Source of the DNA: Roseomonas genomospecies 6
GTDB lineage: Bacteria; Pseudomonadota; Alphaproteobacteria; Azospirillales; Azospirillaceae
Assembly (NCBI RefSeq): GCF_008365375.1
Contig: NZ_QOKW01000008.1
Coordinates: forward strand, 62,001 to 126,000
DNA length: 64,000 bases
Direction: 5' to 3'
Positions within the stretch are counted from its first letter, which is position 1, and each line of letters opens with the position of its first letter. Both the position numbers and the translations under genes were made by a program. The notes under the pieces were generated by a model, which saw only the letters and a list, made by a program, of their open reading frames with translations, was not told the DNA's origin and did not search any database. This document shows, piece by piece, positions 57,221 through 64,000 of the stretch.

Positions 57221-58909
57221 TTACACGAAGGCCACCACCAGCGGCCCCAGCAGGGTCAGGAAGACGTTCGCCAGCGCGTAGGTGATGGCGAAGGGGACGG
57301 TCGGGATGGAGTTGCCGGCCTTGTCGAGCACCTCGCCGAAGGCGGGGTTGGCGCTTCGCGATCCGGCAAGCGCGCCGGCGAAGATGGCCGTGTTGTCGTA
57401 GCGCAGCAGGTAGCGCCCGACGAGCAGGGTGATGATCATCGGCAGGAGCGTCACGACCACGCCGACCAGGAAGATGCTCAACCCGCTCTCGACCACGGTG
57501 CTCACGGCCTGCCGGCCGGATTGCAGGCCGACCACGGCGACGAAGCCGGCCAGGCCCAAGTCGCGCAGAAGCGTGGACGCCGGTGTCGGCATGTTGCCGA
57601 TGGCGAGGTTGCGGGTGCGGTACCAGCCGAACAGCAGTCCGGCCAACAGGGCGCCTCCGCCGCTGCCCAGCGTCAGCGGAATGTCGCCGATGCGCACCAC
57701 GGCCAAGCCGACGAGCAGGCCCAGCGCCAGACCCAGGCCGTGGTAGATGAAGTCCGTCTTGTCGCTTGGGATGACTTCCGTTCCCACCGACTTGGCGACG
57801 CGCTGAACGTCCTCCGCGGTGCCGTAGAGCGTGGCGACGTCGCCGGCCTCGATCACCGTGTCGGGAGCGAGCGGCAGCGGCTGGTCGCTCCGCTTGATGC
57901 CGGTCACATAGACGCCGTGGTACAGGTTGGTCGAGGATGCCTTGCGGATCTCGGCGACGGTGCGGTGGGCGAAGGCGGGGTTGGTGATGGCCACGTCCCG
58001 CACCAGCATGATGAGGTCCATGCCCTGTGAGGACTGAAGCTCCGGGCCGAGCCGGTCGGCAAGGCCGACCACCCCGGCCCGTCTCCCGACCAACAGAACG
58101 ACATCCCCGGCCTCCAGCCGCAGATCCCGCTGCGACCCGATCAGCGCGTTGTTGCGCTTCACCCGCTCGACGCTGACGGGACCATCGGCGGACTCCGCCT
58201 CGATCTCCGCCACCGTCCGCCCTGCCGCACGTTCGATGCGGTAAAGACGCCCGACCAGGGCCGGCATGGCGTGTTCCTCGCCCCGCGCCAGGAAATGGGC
58301 GCCGGCCAGCATCGCGGTTTCCGCCTTGATGGCGTCGTCGCGGATGCCGCGCTTCATGATCCAGGGCAGCAGGTTTACGCAGACCAGAATGGCGCCGAAC
58401 GATCCGAAAATGTAGGTGACGGCATAGCCGACCGCGACGTTGCCCTGGAGGCGCTGCACCTCCTCCGCCGGCAGCCCAAGCTTGCCGATGGCCGAACTGG
58501 CCGTGCCGATGATGGCCGATTGGGTCAGCCCGCCGGACGCGATGCCCGCGGCCAGACCTTTGTCGAGGCCGGTCAGGCGGGCCATGATCACGACGGTGAG
58601 CAGGCCGCTGACCGCCAGGACCACCGCCAGGACGATTTCCCGGATCGACTGCCGGCCGAGCGATTGAAAGAATTTCGGACCGCTTTCGAACCCGACCGCA
58701 TAAATGAACAAAGCGAACAGAATGGACTTGACGCCGTTGTCGATCGATACGCCGATCTGGCTGATCACCACGGCGACCAGCAACGATCCGGCGACGCCAC
58801 CGAGCTGGAACTTACCGAACTGAAACTTGCCGATCCAATAGCCCCCCGCCAGGGAGAGAAACAACGCGATCTCCGGAGCCTGATTGACGATGGAATGAAG
58901 CCATGACAT
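57221..58909 (-). CDS. aspT: Aspartate:alanine exchanger, AspT
   Basis: 562 residues. Two repeated halves of membrane segments flank a central soluble region with two TrkA_C-like domains (DVVLLVGRRAGVVGLADRL; DVATLYGTAEDVQRVAKSVG). SGGLTQSAIIGTASSAIGKL and GALAGSRSANPAFGEVL are the paired motifs of the AAEx family. GGGAG lies just before ATG 58909. Expected to exchange aspartate in for alanine out, feeding the decarboxylase 37 bases downstream. Confidence 0.93.
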   Translation of the reverse strand: MSWLHSIVNQAPEIALFLSLAGGYWIGKFQFGKFQLGGVAGSLLVAVVISQIGVSIDNGVKSILFALFIYAVGFESGPKFFQSLGRQSIREIVLAVVLAVSGLLTVVIMARLTGLDKGLAAGIASGGLTQSAIIGTASSAIGKLGLPAEEVQRLQGNVAVGYAVTYIFGSFGAILVCVNLLPWIMKRGIRDDAIKAETAMLAGAHFLARGEEHAMPALVGRLYRIERAAGRTVAEIEAESADGPVSVERVKRNNALIGSQRDLRLEAGDVVLLVGRRAGVVGLADRLGPELQSSQGMDLIMLVRDVAITNPAFAHRTVAEIRKASSTNLYHGVYVTGIKRSDQPLPLAPDTVIEAGDVATLYGTAEDVQRVAKSVGTEVIPSDKTDFIYHGLGLALGLLVGLAVVRIGDIPLTLGSGGGALLAGLLFGWYRTRNLAIGNMPTPASTLLRDLGLAGFVAVVGLQSGRQAVSTVVESGLSIFLVGVVVTLLPMIITLLVGRYLLRYDNTAIFAGALAGSRSANPAFGEVLDKAGNSIPTVPFAITYALANVFLTLLGPLVVAFV

Positions 58910-59025
58910 GGGAACTCCCTCGAAAGATTCCTCTCCTGCGTGCATCGCAAGACCAGGAATTGTTCAAGTGAGATGGCAATGCGATCGCGAGGTCAAGGCG
59001 CGAGGCGTTTGCCGATAAGAGACAA

Positions 59026-59039
59026 CATTACCGGTAATG
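59026..59039. promoter_or_regulatory. Perfect palindrome, candidate enhancer/operator
   Basis: CATTACCGGTAATG is a perfect 14-bp palindrome in the 481-base gap between divergent aspT and the ABC operon. It lies about 310 bases upstream of the sigma-54 promoter, a distance usual for NtrC-type activators, and about 120 bases from the aspT start. Related but imperfect copies are at 59199 and 59278. Confidence 0.5.
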
Positions 59040-59198
59040 CGACACGATTTCGGGCGATGGGTATTTTCGTTTTGTTTGTTTACAGTGCTTTGCGAGTGAG
59101 CGTGGATGAATATTTGATTTCATTGGTGGGGTGCCTCGTCCAATTTGGCGCTGCGCGAACCATTCCAGGAGAGGTTGGACGCAACGCATGGCGGTAGC

Positions 59199-59290
59199 AC
59201 TTCCGGCAACGCCATCACCGTCTTCGTGGCCGGGCGGGGCCGCCCCGTTCCCGCCGTTACCCATCGCGCCCGGCCCACGTTACCGGAATG
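59199..59290. promoter_or_regulatory. Two palindrome-related sites upstream of the sigma-54 promoter
   Basis: CACTTCCGGCAACG at 59199-59212 and CGTTACCGGAATG at 59278-59290 resemble the perfect palindrome at 59026, the second keeping TTACCGG-AAT. They lie about 50-140 bases upstream of the -24 element. Possible additional activator half-sites. Confidence 0.35.
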
Positions 59291-59336
59291 ACCCATCCCA
59301 ACGGCGCATTCCCAGAAAATTCGCGTCCGAACGGTC

Positions 59337-59352
59337 TGGCACGCGGATTGCT
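59337..59352 (+). promoter_or_regulatory. Sigma-54 (-24/-12) promoter
   Basis: TGGCACG (59337-59343), CGGA, TTGCT (59348-59352) match TGGCACG-N4-TTGCW exactly, with the GG and GC spaced correctly. Transcription should start near 59363, giving a leader of about 28 bases to the ATG at 59391. The nearest sigma-54 activator is the response regulator at 54184. Confidence 0.85.
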
Positions 59353-59390
59353 CTAGCAGCGCGCAGAAAAACACTGGGAGGAACCATCCT

Positions 59391-60737
59391 ATGTCTCGCA
59401 CGCTGCACGGCGTCGCGGCCGCTCTGGCCGTCCTTCTCGCTTCCGGCACCGCCGCCTTCGCCCAGGACCTGTCGGGCAAGCTGGTCGTCGTCACCTCCTT
59501 TCCGAAGGACCTGACCAGCGCCTTCCAGCAGGCGTTCCAGAAGGCCCACCCGAAGGTCACGGTGGAAATCCTGAACCGCAACACGAACGCGGGTGTGAAG
59601 TATCTCCAGGAGACGGCGTCGAACAACGGCACCGACCTGTTCTGGGCCTCCGCCCCCGACGCCTTCGAGGTTCTGAAGGGCGCCAACCTGCTGCAAGCCT
59701 ACAAGCCGAAGGTCGAAGGCATTCCGGAGAAGGTCGGCGCCTATCCGATCAACGATCCGGAGGGCATGTACGCCGGCTTCGCCGCCTCGGGCTACGGCAT
59801 CATGTGGAACAGCCGCTACATGAAGGCCAACGATCTGCCGGCCCCCAAGGAATGGTCGGACCTCGCCAAGCCCGTCTATTACGACCATGTCGCCATCTCC
59901 GCTCCGTCGCGCTCCGGCACCACGCACCTGACCATCGAGACCATCCTCCAGGGCGAGGGCTGGGAGAAGGGCTGGCGGACCAACAAGGAGATCGCCGGCA
60001 ACTACCGCACCATCACCGAGCGCAGCTTCGGCGTGCCGGACGGCGTGAATTCCGGCAGCTTCGGCATCGGCATCGTGATCGACTTCTTCGCGCTGTCGTC
60101 CCAGGCGTCGGGCTTCCCGGTGGAGTTCGTCTATCCCACGGTCACCACCATCGTGCCGGCCAACATCGGCATCGTGAAGAACGCCCCCAACAAGGCCGCC
60201 GCCGAGAGCTTCGTGGACTTCATCCTGTCGCCGGAAGGCCAGGAAGTCCTGTTGCAGCCGGCGATCCGCCGCCTGCCGGTCAACCCGGCCACCTACGCGA
60301 AGGCCCCCGCCGACTACCCGAACCCGTTCAAGGATACCTCGCTGGGCTCGCAGGTGAACTTCGACGTCGAGGTGTCGCAGGCCCGCTACAACGTGGTTGA
60401 CGCGCTGTTCGATCAGCTCATCACCTTCCAGCTCGACGACCTGAAGGCGGCGACCCGCGCCATCCATCAGGCCGACGCCGCGCTCGCCAAGAAGCCCAAC
60501 GACAAGGGCAAGGCGCTGCTGGCCGAGGCGCGCGACCTCGTCGCCGCCATGCCGGTGACCGCCCAGGAGGCCGCCGACCCGCAGCTTGCCGGCGCCTTCA
60601 CGGTGGAGCGCAAGAGCGCCACCGACGCCGTGCCGGAGCGTCAGGCGCAGGTGGAGCAGAAATGGGCCGCCTTCGCGAAACAGAACTACGCCGCCGCCCG
60701 CAAGAAGGCCGAAGAAGCCCTGGCGCTGGCCCGCTGA
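59391..60737 (+). CDS. ABC transporter periplasmic binding protein (PgtC/FbpA-like)
   Basis: 448 residues with a signal peptide ending near AFA/QDL at residue 24. DLFWASAPDAFEVLKGANLL, ISAPSRSGTTHLTIETIL and FGIGIVIDFFAL are shared with the protein at 50377. A C-terminal helical extension after about residue 350 (EKSATDAVPER... to EEALALAR) is common to both and is absent from ordinary FbpA proteins. GGGAGGA precedes the ATG. It is the first gene of a sigma-54-controlled operon; the ligand is probably an anion related to that sensed by the PgtC-like paralogue. Confidence 0.9.
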   Translation: MSRTLHGVAAALAVLLASGTAAFAQDLSGKLVVVTSFPKDLTSAFQQAFQKAHPKVTVEILNRNTNAGVKYLQETASNNGTDLFWASAPDAFEVLKGANLLQAYKPKVEGIPEKVGAYPINDPEGMYAGFAASGYGIMWNSRYMKANDLPAPKEWSDLAKPVYYDHVAISAPSRSGTTHLTIETILQGEGWEKGWRTNKEIAGNYRTITERSFGVPDGVNSGSFGIGIVIDFFALSSQASGFPVEFVYPTVTTIVPANIGIVKNAPNKAAAESFVDFILSPEGQEVLLQPAIRRLPVNPATYAKAPADYPNPFKDTSLGSQVNFDVEVSQARYNVVDALFDQLITFQLDDLKAATRAIHQADAALAKKPNDKGKALLAEARDLVAAMPVTAQEAADPQLAGAFTVERKSATDAVPERQAQVEQKWAAFAKQNYAAARKKAEEALALAR

Positions 60738-60756
60738 TCCGAACCCGAGCATGACC

Positions 60757-60785
60757 GGCGGGGCGCTCCACGCGGGCGCCCCGCC
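60757..60785. terminator. Hairpin between binding protein and permease genes
   Basis: Perfect 10-bp stem GGCGGGGCGC-N9-GCGCCCCGCC, 20 bases after the stop of the binding-protein gene. No T-tract. Likely an attenuator or 3'-end stabiliser that keeps binding-protein mRNA above permease mRNA. Confidence 0.6.
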
Positions 60786-60812
60786 CAATCCCCCGATACA
60801 TTGGGCTGAACC

Positions 60813-62525
60813 ATGACGTCTCTTGCGCTCACGCGCGAAAGCTTCGCGCGCGTGCGGCCGGGGCCGGCGGTGGCGGCGGTGCTGATCGCGCTGTTCCTGC
60901 TGCTGTTCCTCGTCGTGCCGGTGGTCCAGGTCATCTTCGTCGCCTTCCAGGACAAGACGACCGGGGCCTTCACGCTGGTCAACTTCGCCGACTTCTTCCG
61001 CAACGACCTGTTCATGCGGTCGTTCTGGAACTCCTTCTACGTCTCCGCCATGTCGGTGGTGGTGGCGAGCGCGCTGGCCCTGCCGCTGGCCTATCTGACG
61101 ACGCGGTTCGAGTTCCGCGGCGCCGTGCTGATCCAGAGCCTGGGCATCATCCCGCTGATCATGCCGCCCTTCATCGGTGCGGTGGCGATGCAGCTTCTGT
61201 TCGGGCGCAACGGCACGGTCAATCTGCTGCTGCGCGACCATTTCGGCGTCTCCATCCCGTTCATGGAGGGGCTGAACGGCGTCATCTTCGTGCAGAGCAT
61301 CCACTATTTCCCGTTCATCCTCATCAACCTGTCGGCCAGCCTGAAGAACATCGACCGGGCGATGGAGGAGTCCGCGCAGAATCTCGGCTGCCACGGCTTC
61401 CGGCTGTTCCGCCGCATCGTCTTCCCGCTGGCGATGCCCGGCTACGTCGCCGGCGCGTCGCTGGTCTTCATCAAGGTGTTCGACGACCTCGGCACGCCGC
61501 TGCTGTTGAACGTCAACGACATGCTGGCGCCGCAGGCGTACCTGCGCATCTCGTCCATCGGCATTTCGGACCCGATGGGCTACGTGATCTCGGTGGTGCT
61601 GATCGTCTGCTCGCTGCTGGCCCTGTGGGTGTCGGCGCTGGCGATGAAGGGCAAGGACTACGCGACCGTCCAGCGCGGCGGCGGCGGGCTGGCGCGGCGG
61701 CGCTTGAAGCCGCTGGAGAAGGTTGTGGCCTATGGGGTCGTGCTGCTGATCCTGGTGCTGGTGCTGGCGCCGCACATCGGCCTGACGCTGCTGTCCTTCG
61801 CGACGATCTGGTCCTTCAGCCCGTTCCCCGACGCCTTCACGATGAAGCATTACGGGACCGTCTTCCTGGAGAGCGGCCAGTACATCACCAACACGCTGCT
61901 CTACGCCTCGCTGGCCGCACTGCTGGACGTGGTGATCGGCACGGCCATCGCCTATCTGGTCCTGCGCAGCAAGCTGCCGGGCCGGCAATGGCTGGACTAC
62001 ATCGCCATGGCGGCGCTGGCGGTGCCGGGCGTGGTGCTGGGCATCGGCTATCTGCGCAGCTTCTACGACGTGCCCATGCCCTTCACCGGGCAGCCGCTGT
62101 CCGGTTTCTGGCTGATCCTGGTCTTCGCGCTGGCGATCCGCCGCCTGCCCTACGCGCTGCGCGCCTGCACGGCGGCGTTGCAGCAGGTCAGCAACTCGCT
62201 GGAGGAGGCTGCCGAGAATCTGGGCGCCACCAAGCTGCGCACCATCAGCCGGGTGGTCGTGCCGCTGATGTCCGGCGGCATCCTGGCCGGCTTCGTCACC
62301 AGCTTCGCCACCGCGGCGGTCGAGCTGTCGGCGACCATCATGCTCGTCCATTCGCAGAGCGACGCGCCGCTGGCCTACGGCCTCTACGTCTACATGCAGT
62401 CGGCGGCCGGGCGCGGTCCGGGGGCGGCGCTGGGCGTCTTCGCCGTCGTCATCGTCGGGCTGGGCACCTACCTGTCGCACGTCATCATCGAGCGGGGCCG
62501 GCGCGAACGCGGCCAGGACCATTGA
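60813..62525 (+). CDS. ABC importer permease with two fused membrane domains (FbpB-like)
   Basis: 570 residues carrying two permease domains in tandem. Each has its own EAA loop: MEESAQNLGCHGFRLFRRIV in the first half and LEEAAENLGATKLRTISRVV in the second. Membrane segments open with VAAVLIALFLLLFLVVPVVQ. Fused permeases of this kind belong to Fe3+/phosphonate/phosphoglycerate-type importers. The downstream ATPase gene follows by 14 bases. Confidence 0.92.
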   Translation: MTSLALTRESFARVRPGPAVAAVLIALFLLLFLVVPVVQVIFVAFQDKTTGAFTLVNFADFFRNDLFMRSFWNSFYVSAMSVVVASALALPLAYLTTRFEFRGAVLIQSLGIIPLIMPPFIGAVAMQLLFGRNGTVNLLLRDHFGVSIPFMEGLNGVIFVQSIHYFPFILINLSASLKNIDRAMEESAQNLGCHGFRLFRRIVFPLAMPGYVAGASLVFIKVFDDLGTPLLLNVNDMLAPQAYLRISSIGISDPMGYVISVVLIVCSLLALWVSALAMKGKDYATVQRGGGGLARRRLKPLEKVVAYGVVLLILVLVLAPHIGLTLLSFATIWSFSPFPDAFTMKHYGTVFLESGQYITNTLLYASLAALLDVVIGTAIAYLVLRSKLPGRQWLDYIAMAALAVPGVVLGIGYLRSFYDVPMPFTGQPLSGFWLILVFALAIRRLPYALRACTAALQQVSNSLEEAAENLGATKLRTISRVVVPLMSGGILAGFVTSFATAAVELSATIMLVHSQSDAPLAYGLYVYMQSAAGRGPGAALGVFAVVIVGLGTYLSHVIIERGRRERGQDH

Positions 62526-62539
62526 GGGGAACCGCCACC

Positions 62540-63658
62540 ATGAACCATCAATTCTCCCCCGCCTCCCTGGCCGCCGGAATGGAGAGCGTCGGCGTCCGCA
62601 TCGACGGGGTGGACCTGTCCTACGGCAGCCACCGCGTGCTGAAGGACATCCATCTGGACATCAAGCCGGGCGAGTTCTTCGCCTTCCTCGGCCCGTCGGG
62701 CTGCGGCAAGACCACGCTGCTGCGTCTGATCGCCGGCTTCAACATCGCGCAGCGCGGGCAGGTCACCATCGGCGGGCGCGACATCTCGGGCCTGCCGGCG
62801 CACAAGCGCGACGTCGGCATGGTGTTCCAGAGCTATGCGCTGTGGCCGCACATGACGGTGCGCCGCAACGTCGCCTTCGGGCTGGAGGAGCGGCGCGTGC
62901 CCCGCGCGGAGATCGAGCGGCGGGTGGACGCGGCGCTCGACCTCGTCGGGTTGAGGCATCTGGCCGACCGCCGCCCGTCGCAGCTTTCCGGCGGCCAGCA
63001 GCAGCGCGTCGCGCTCGCCCGCACCATCGTGATCGAGCCGAAGGTGCTGCTTCTGGACGAGCCGCTGTCGAACCTGGACGCCAAGCTGCGCGTGCAGATG
63101 CGCCAGGAGTTGCTGAGCCTTCAGCGCAAGCTGGGGCTGACCACCATCTTCGTCACCCACGACCAGGAGGAGGCCAACACCATCTGCGACCGCATCGCCG
63201 TGATGGAGGACGGCATCGTGCAGCAGGTGGGCACCCCGCAGGAACTGTACGACCACCCGGCCAACCTGTTCGTCGCGAACTTCCTCGGCACCGCCAACGT
63301 GCTGGAAGGGCAGGTGCGTGCTCTGGACGGCGGCGGCGCAGCCTTCGTGGTGGACGGGATCGCGCCGATCCCGCTGCCGCAGGGCGTGGAGCCGGGCGCC
63401 GAAGGCAAGCTGATGTTCCGTCCGCAGAATCTCTCCATCCGTCAAGGGGATGAGCCGGTGCGCCCGGGCCATGTCCGGCTGACGGGCGTGGTGCGGCATC
63501 GGGAGTTCCTGGGCGCCTCGATCCGCTACGCGGTGGACATCGGGGGACAGCAGGTGCAGGTTGACGCCCCGCACCAGGCCGGGGACGCGCTGCTGCCGAC
63601 GGACCGGTCCATCACCCTCGACCTCGCGGCCGACAAGGCCCGCTTCCTGCGCCGATAG
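62540..63658 (+). CDS. ABC importer ATP-binding protein (FbpC/PotA-like)
   Basis: 372 residues with all motifs: Walker A GPSGCGKTT near residue 50, Q-loop FQSYALWPHM, signature LSGGQQQRVAL, Walker B VLLLDEP and H-loop VTHDQ. A TOBE domain occupies the last ~100 residues. GAGGGGA lies nine bases before the ATG. Completes the importer of the binding protein at 59391. Confidence 0.94.
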   Translation: MNHQFSPASLAAGMESVGVRIDGVDLSYGSHRVLKDIHLDIKPGEFFAFLGPSGCGKTTLLRLIAGFNIAQRGQVTIGGRDISGLPAHKRDVGMVFQSYALWPHMTVRRNVAFGLEERRVPRAEIERRVDAALDLVGLRHLADRRPSQLSGGQQQRVALARTIVIEPKVLLLDEPLSNLDAKLRVQMRQELLSLQRKLGLTTIFVTHDQEEANTICDRIAVMEDGIVQQVGTPQELYDHPANLFVANFLGTANVLEGQVRALDGGGAAFVVDGIAPIPLPQGVEPGAEGKLMFRPQNLSIRQGDEPVRPGHVRLTGVVRHREFLGASIRYAVDIGGQQVQVDAPHQAGDALLPTDRSITLDLAADKARFLRR

Positions 63659-63671
63659 GAGCCGCATTCCG

Positions 63672-64000
63672 GTGACCAGCCTTCCCAACCGCATACCATT
63701 TCGTGCCGTCGCCTTCGACCTGGACGGCACGCTGGTGGACAGCGCCGCCGACCTGATGCACGCCTCCAACGCTTTGCTGGCCGAACTGGGCCGCCCGCCG
63801 GTCGATCTGCCGGCGGTGCGCTCCTTCATCGGCGACGGGGCGGCCAAGCTGGTGGAGCGCATCCTGGCCGCCACCGGCGGCCTGCCCGGGCCGGAGGAGA
63901 CGGCGGCGCATCTCCGCCGTTTCCTCGCCATCTACGAGGCCGACCCCAGCGCCCACAGCGCGCTCTATCCCGGCGTGGCGGACACGCTGACGGCCCTGGC
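63672..64000 (+). CDS. HAD-family phosphatase, Gph-like (3' partial)
   Basis: Truncated by the window edge after about 109 codons. The first catalytic motif FDLDGTLVDSAADL (nucleophile and acid Asp) and RSFIGDGAAKLVERIL are those of phosphoglycolate phosphatase and close relatives. GTG 63672 is 13 bases after the ATPase stop with AGGAG ten bases upstream, so it is the last visible gene of the sigma-54-controlled operon. It may remove phosphate from the imported compound. Confidence 0.82.
   Translation, partial: MTSLPNRIPFRAVAFDLDGTLVDSAADLMHASNALLAELGRPPVDLPAVRSFIGDGAAKLVERILAATGGLPGPEETAAHLRRFLAIYEADPSAHSALYPGVADTLTAL

Noticed and set aside
59280..62522. A 1080-codon minus-strand open frame across the ABC importer genes
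   Set aside because: Antisense shadow of the binding protein and permease; composition is repetitive His/Asp/Arg/Gln without motifs.

Overview
The window is GC-rich throughout, with dense GC3-biased genes, start/stop-overlapping operons and many GTG starts. Gene content (Mrp/Pha-type antiporter with an A-B fusion, TRAP and PotABC-type uptake, PHB-depolymerase-like esterase, exopolysaccharide locus, a 67-residue S21) suggests an alphaproteobacterium close to Azospirillum/Rhodospirillales. That placement is an inference from gene content; no rRNA or tRNA gene was found to confirm it.

Layout. 1-8228 (+): a PotABC-like ABC importer (ATPase cut by the window edge), a four-gene set of FAD and [2Fe-2S] amine/opine oxidase-like subunits, two RidA imine deaminases and a cationic amino-acid-type binding protein; together this looks like uptake and oxidative deamination of an amino compound. 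8231-8671: palindromic repeats, the stump of a PIN-domain toxin and a small partner ORF. 8675-14431 (-): a 1918-residue Ser/Thr kinase / AAA ATPase / GAF-PAS-histidine kinase. 14695-21402: two paralogous large phytoene-desaturase/HpnE-like flavoproteins, an acetoacetate-decarboxylase-like enzyme and a FadL-type outer-membrane channel, an unassigned hydrophobic-compound cluster. 21515-27503 (-): complete mrp/mnh cation/proton antiporter operon. 27603-34586: a TRAP transporter with two dehydrogenases, a divergent FCD-type GntR regulator and a DTE-like epimerase, presumably for a sugar acid or polyol. 34619-36321: PHB-depolymerase-family esterase and a CopG-like regulator. 36693-37749 (+): a small ORF, rpsU and infC, the last with a non-canonical ATA start.

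37824-50368: GH18-like protein and exopolysaccharide assembly genes (phosphoglycosyltransferase, methyltransferases, polymerase/ligase-like protein, WecG-type transferase, Wza and Wzc homologues, flippase). 50377-63999: a PgtC/PgtB/PgtA-like set (binding protein, sensor kinase, sigma-54-dependent response regulator), then aspD/aspT on the minus strand, then a sigma-54 promoter in front of an ABC importer whose binding protein is a paralogue of the PgtC-like one, ending with a Gph-type HAD phosphatase. The simplest reading is a phosphorylated C2/C3 acid or related anion sensed through a binding protein, imported by a sigma-54-controlled ABC system and dephosphorylated.

The most useful second looks are the infC start codon, the sigma-54 promoter and nearby ATTACCGGTAAT palindrome, the flavoprotein/ADC/FadL cluster, the degenerate Wzc ATPase domain, the CopG and GntR operator candidates, and the hairpins that follow two binding-protein genes.
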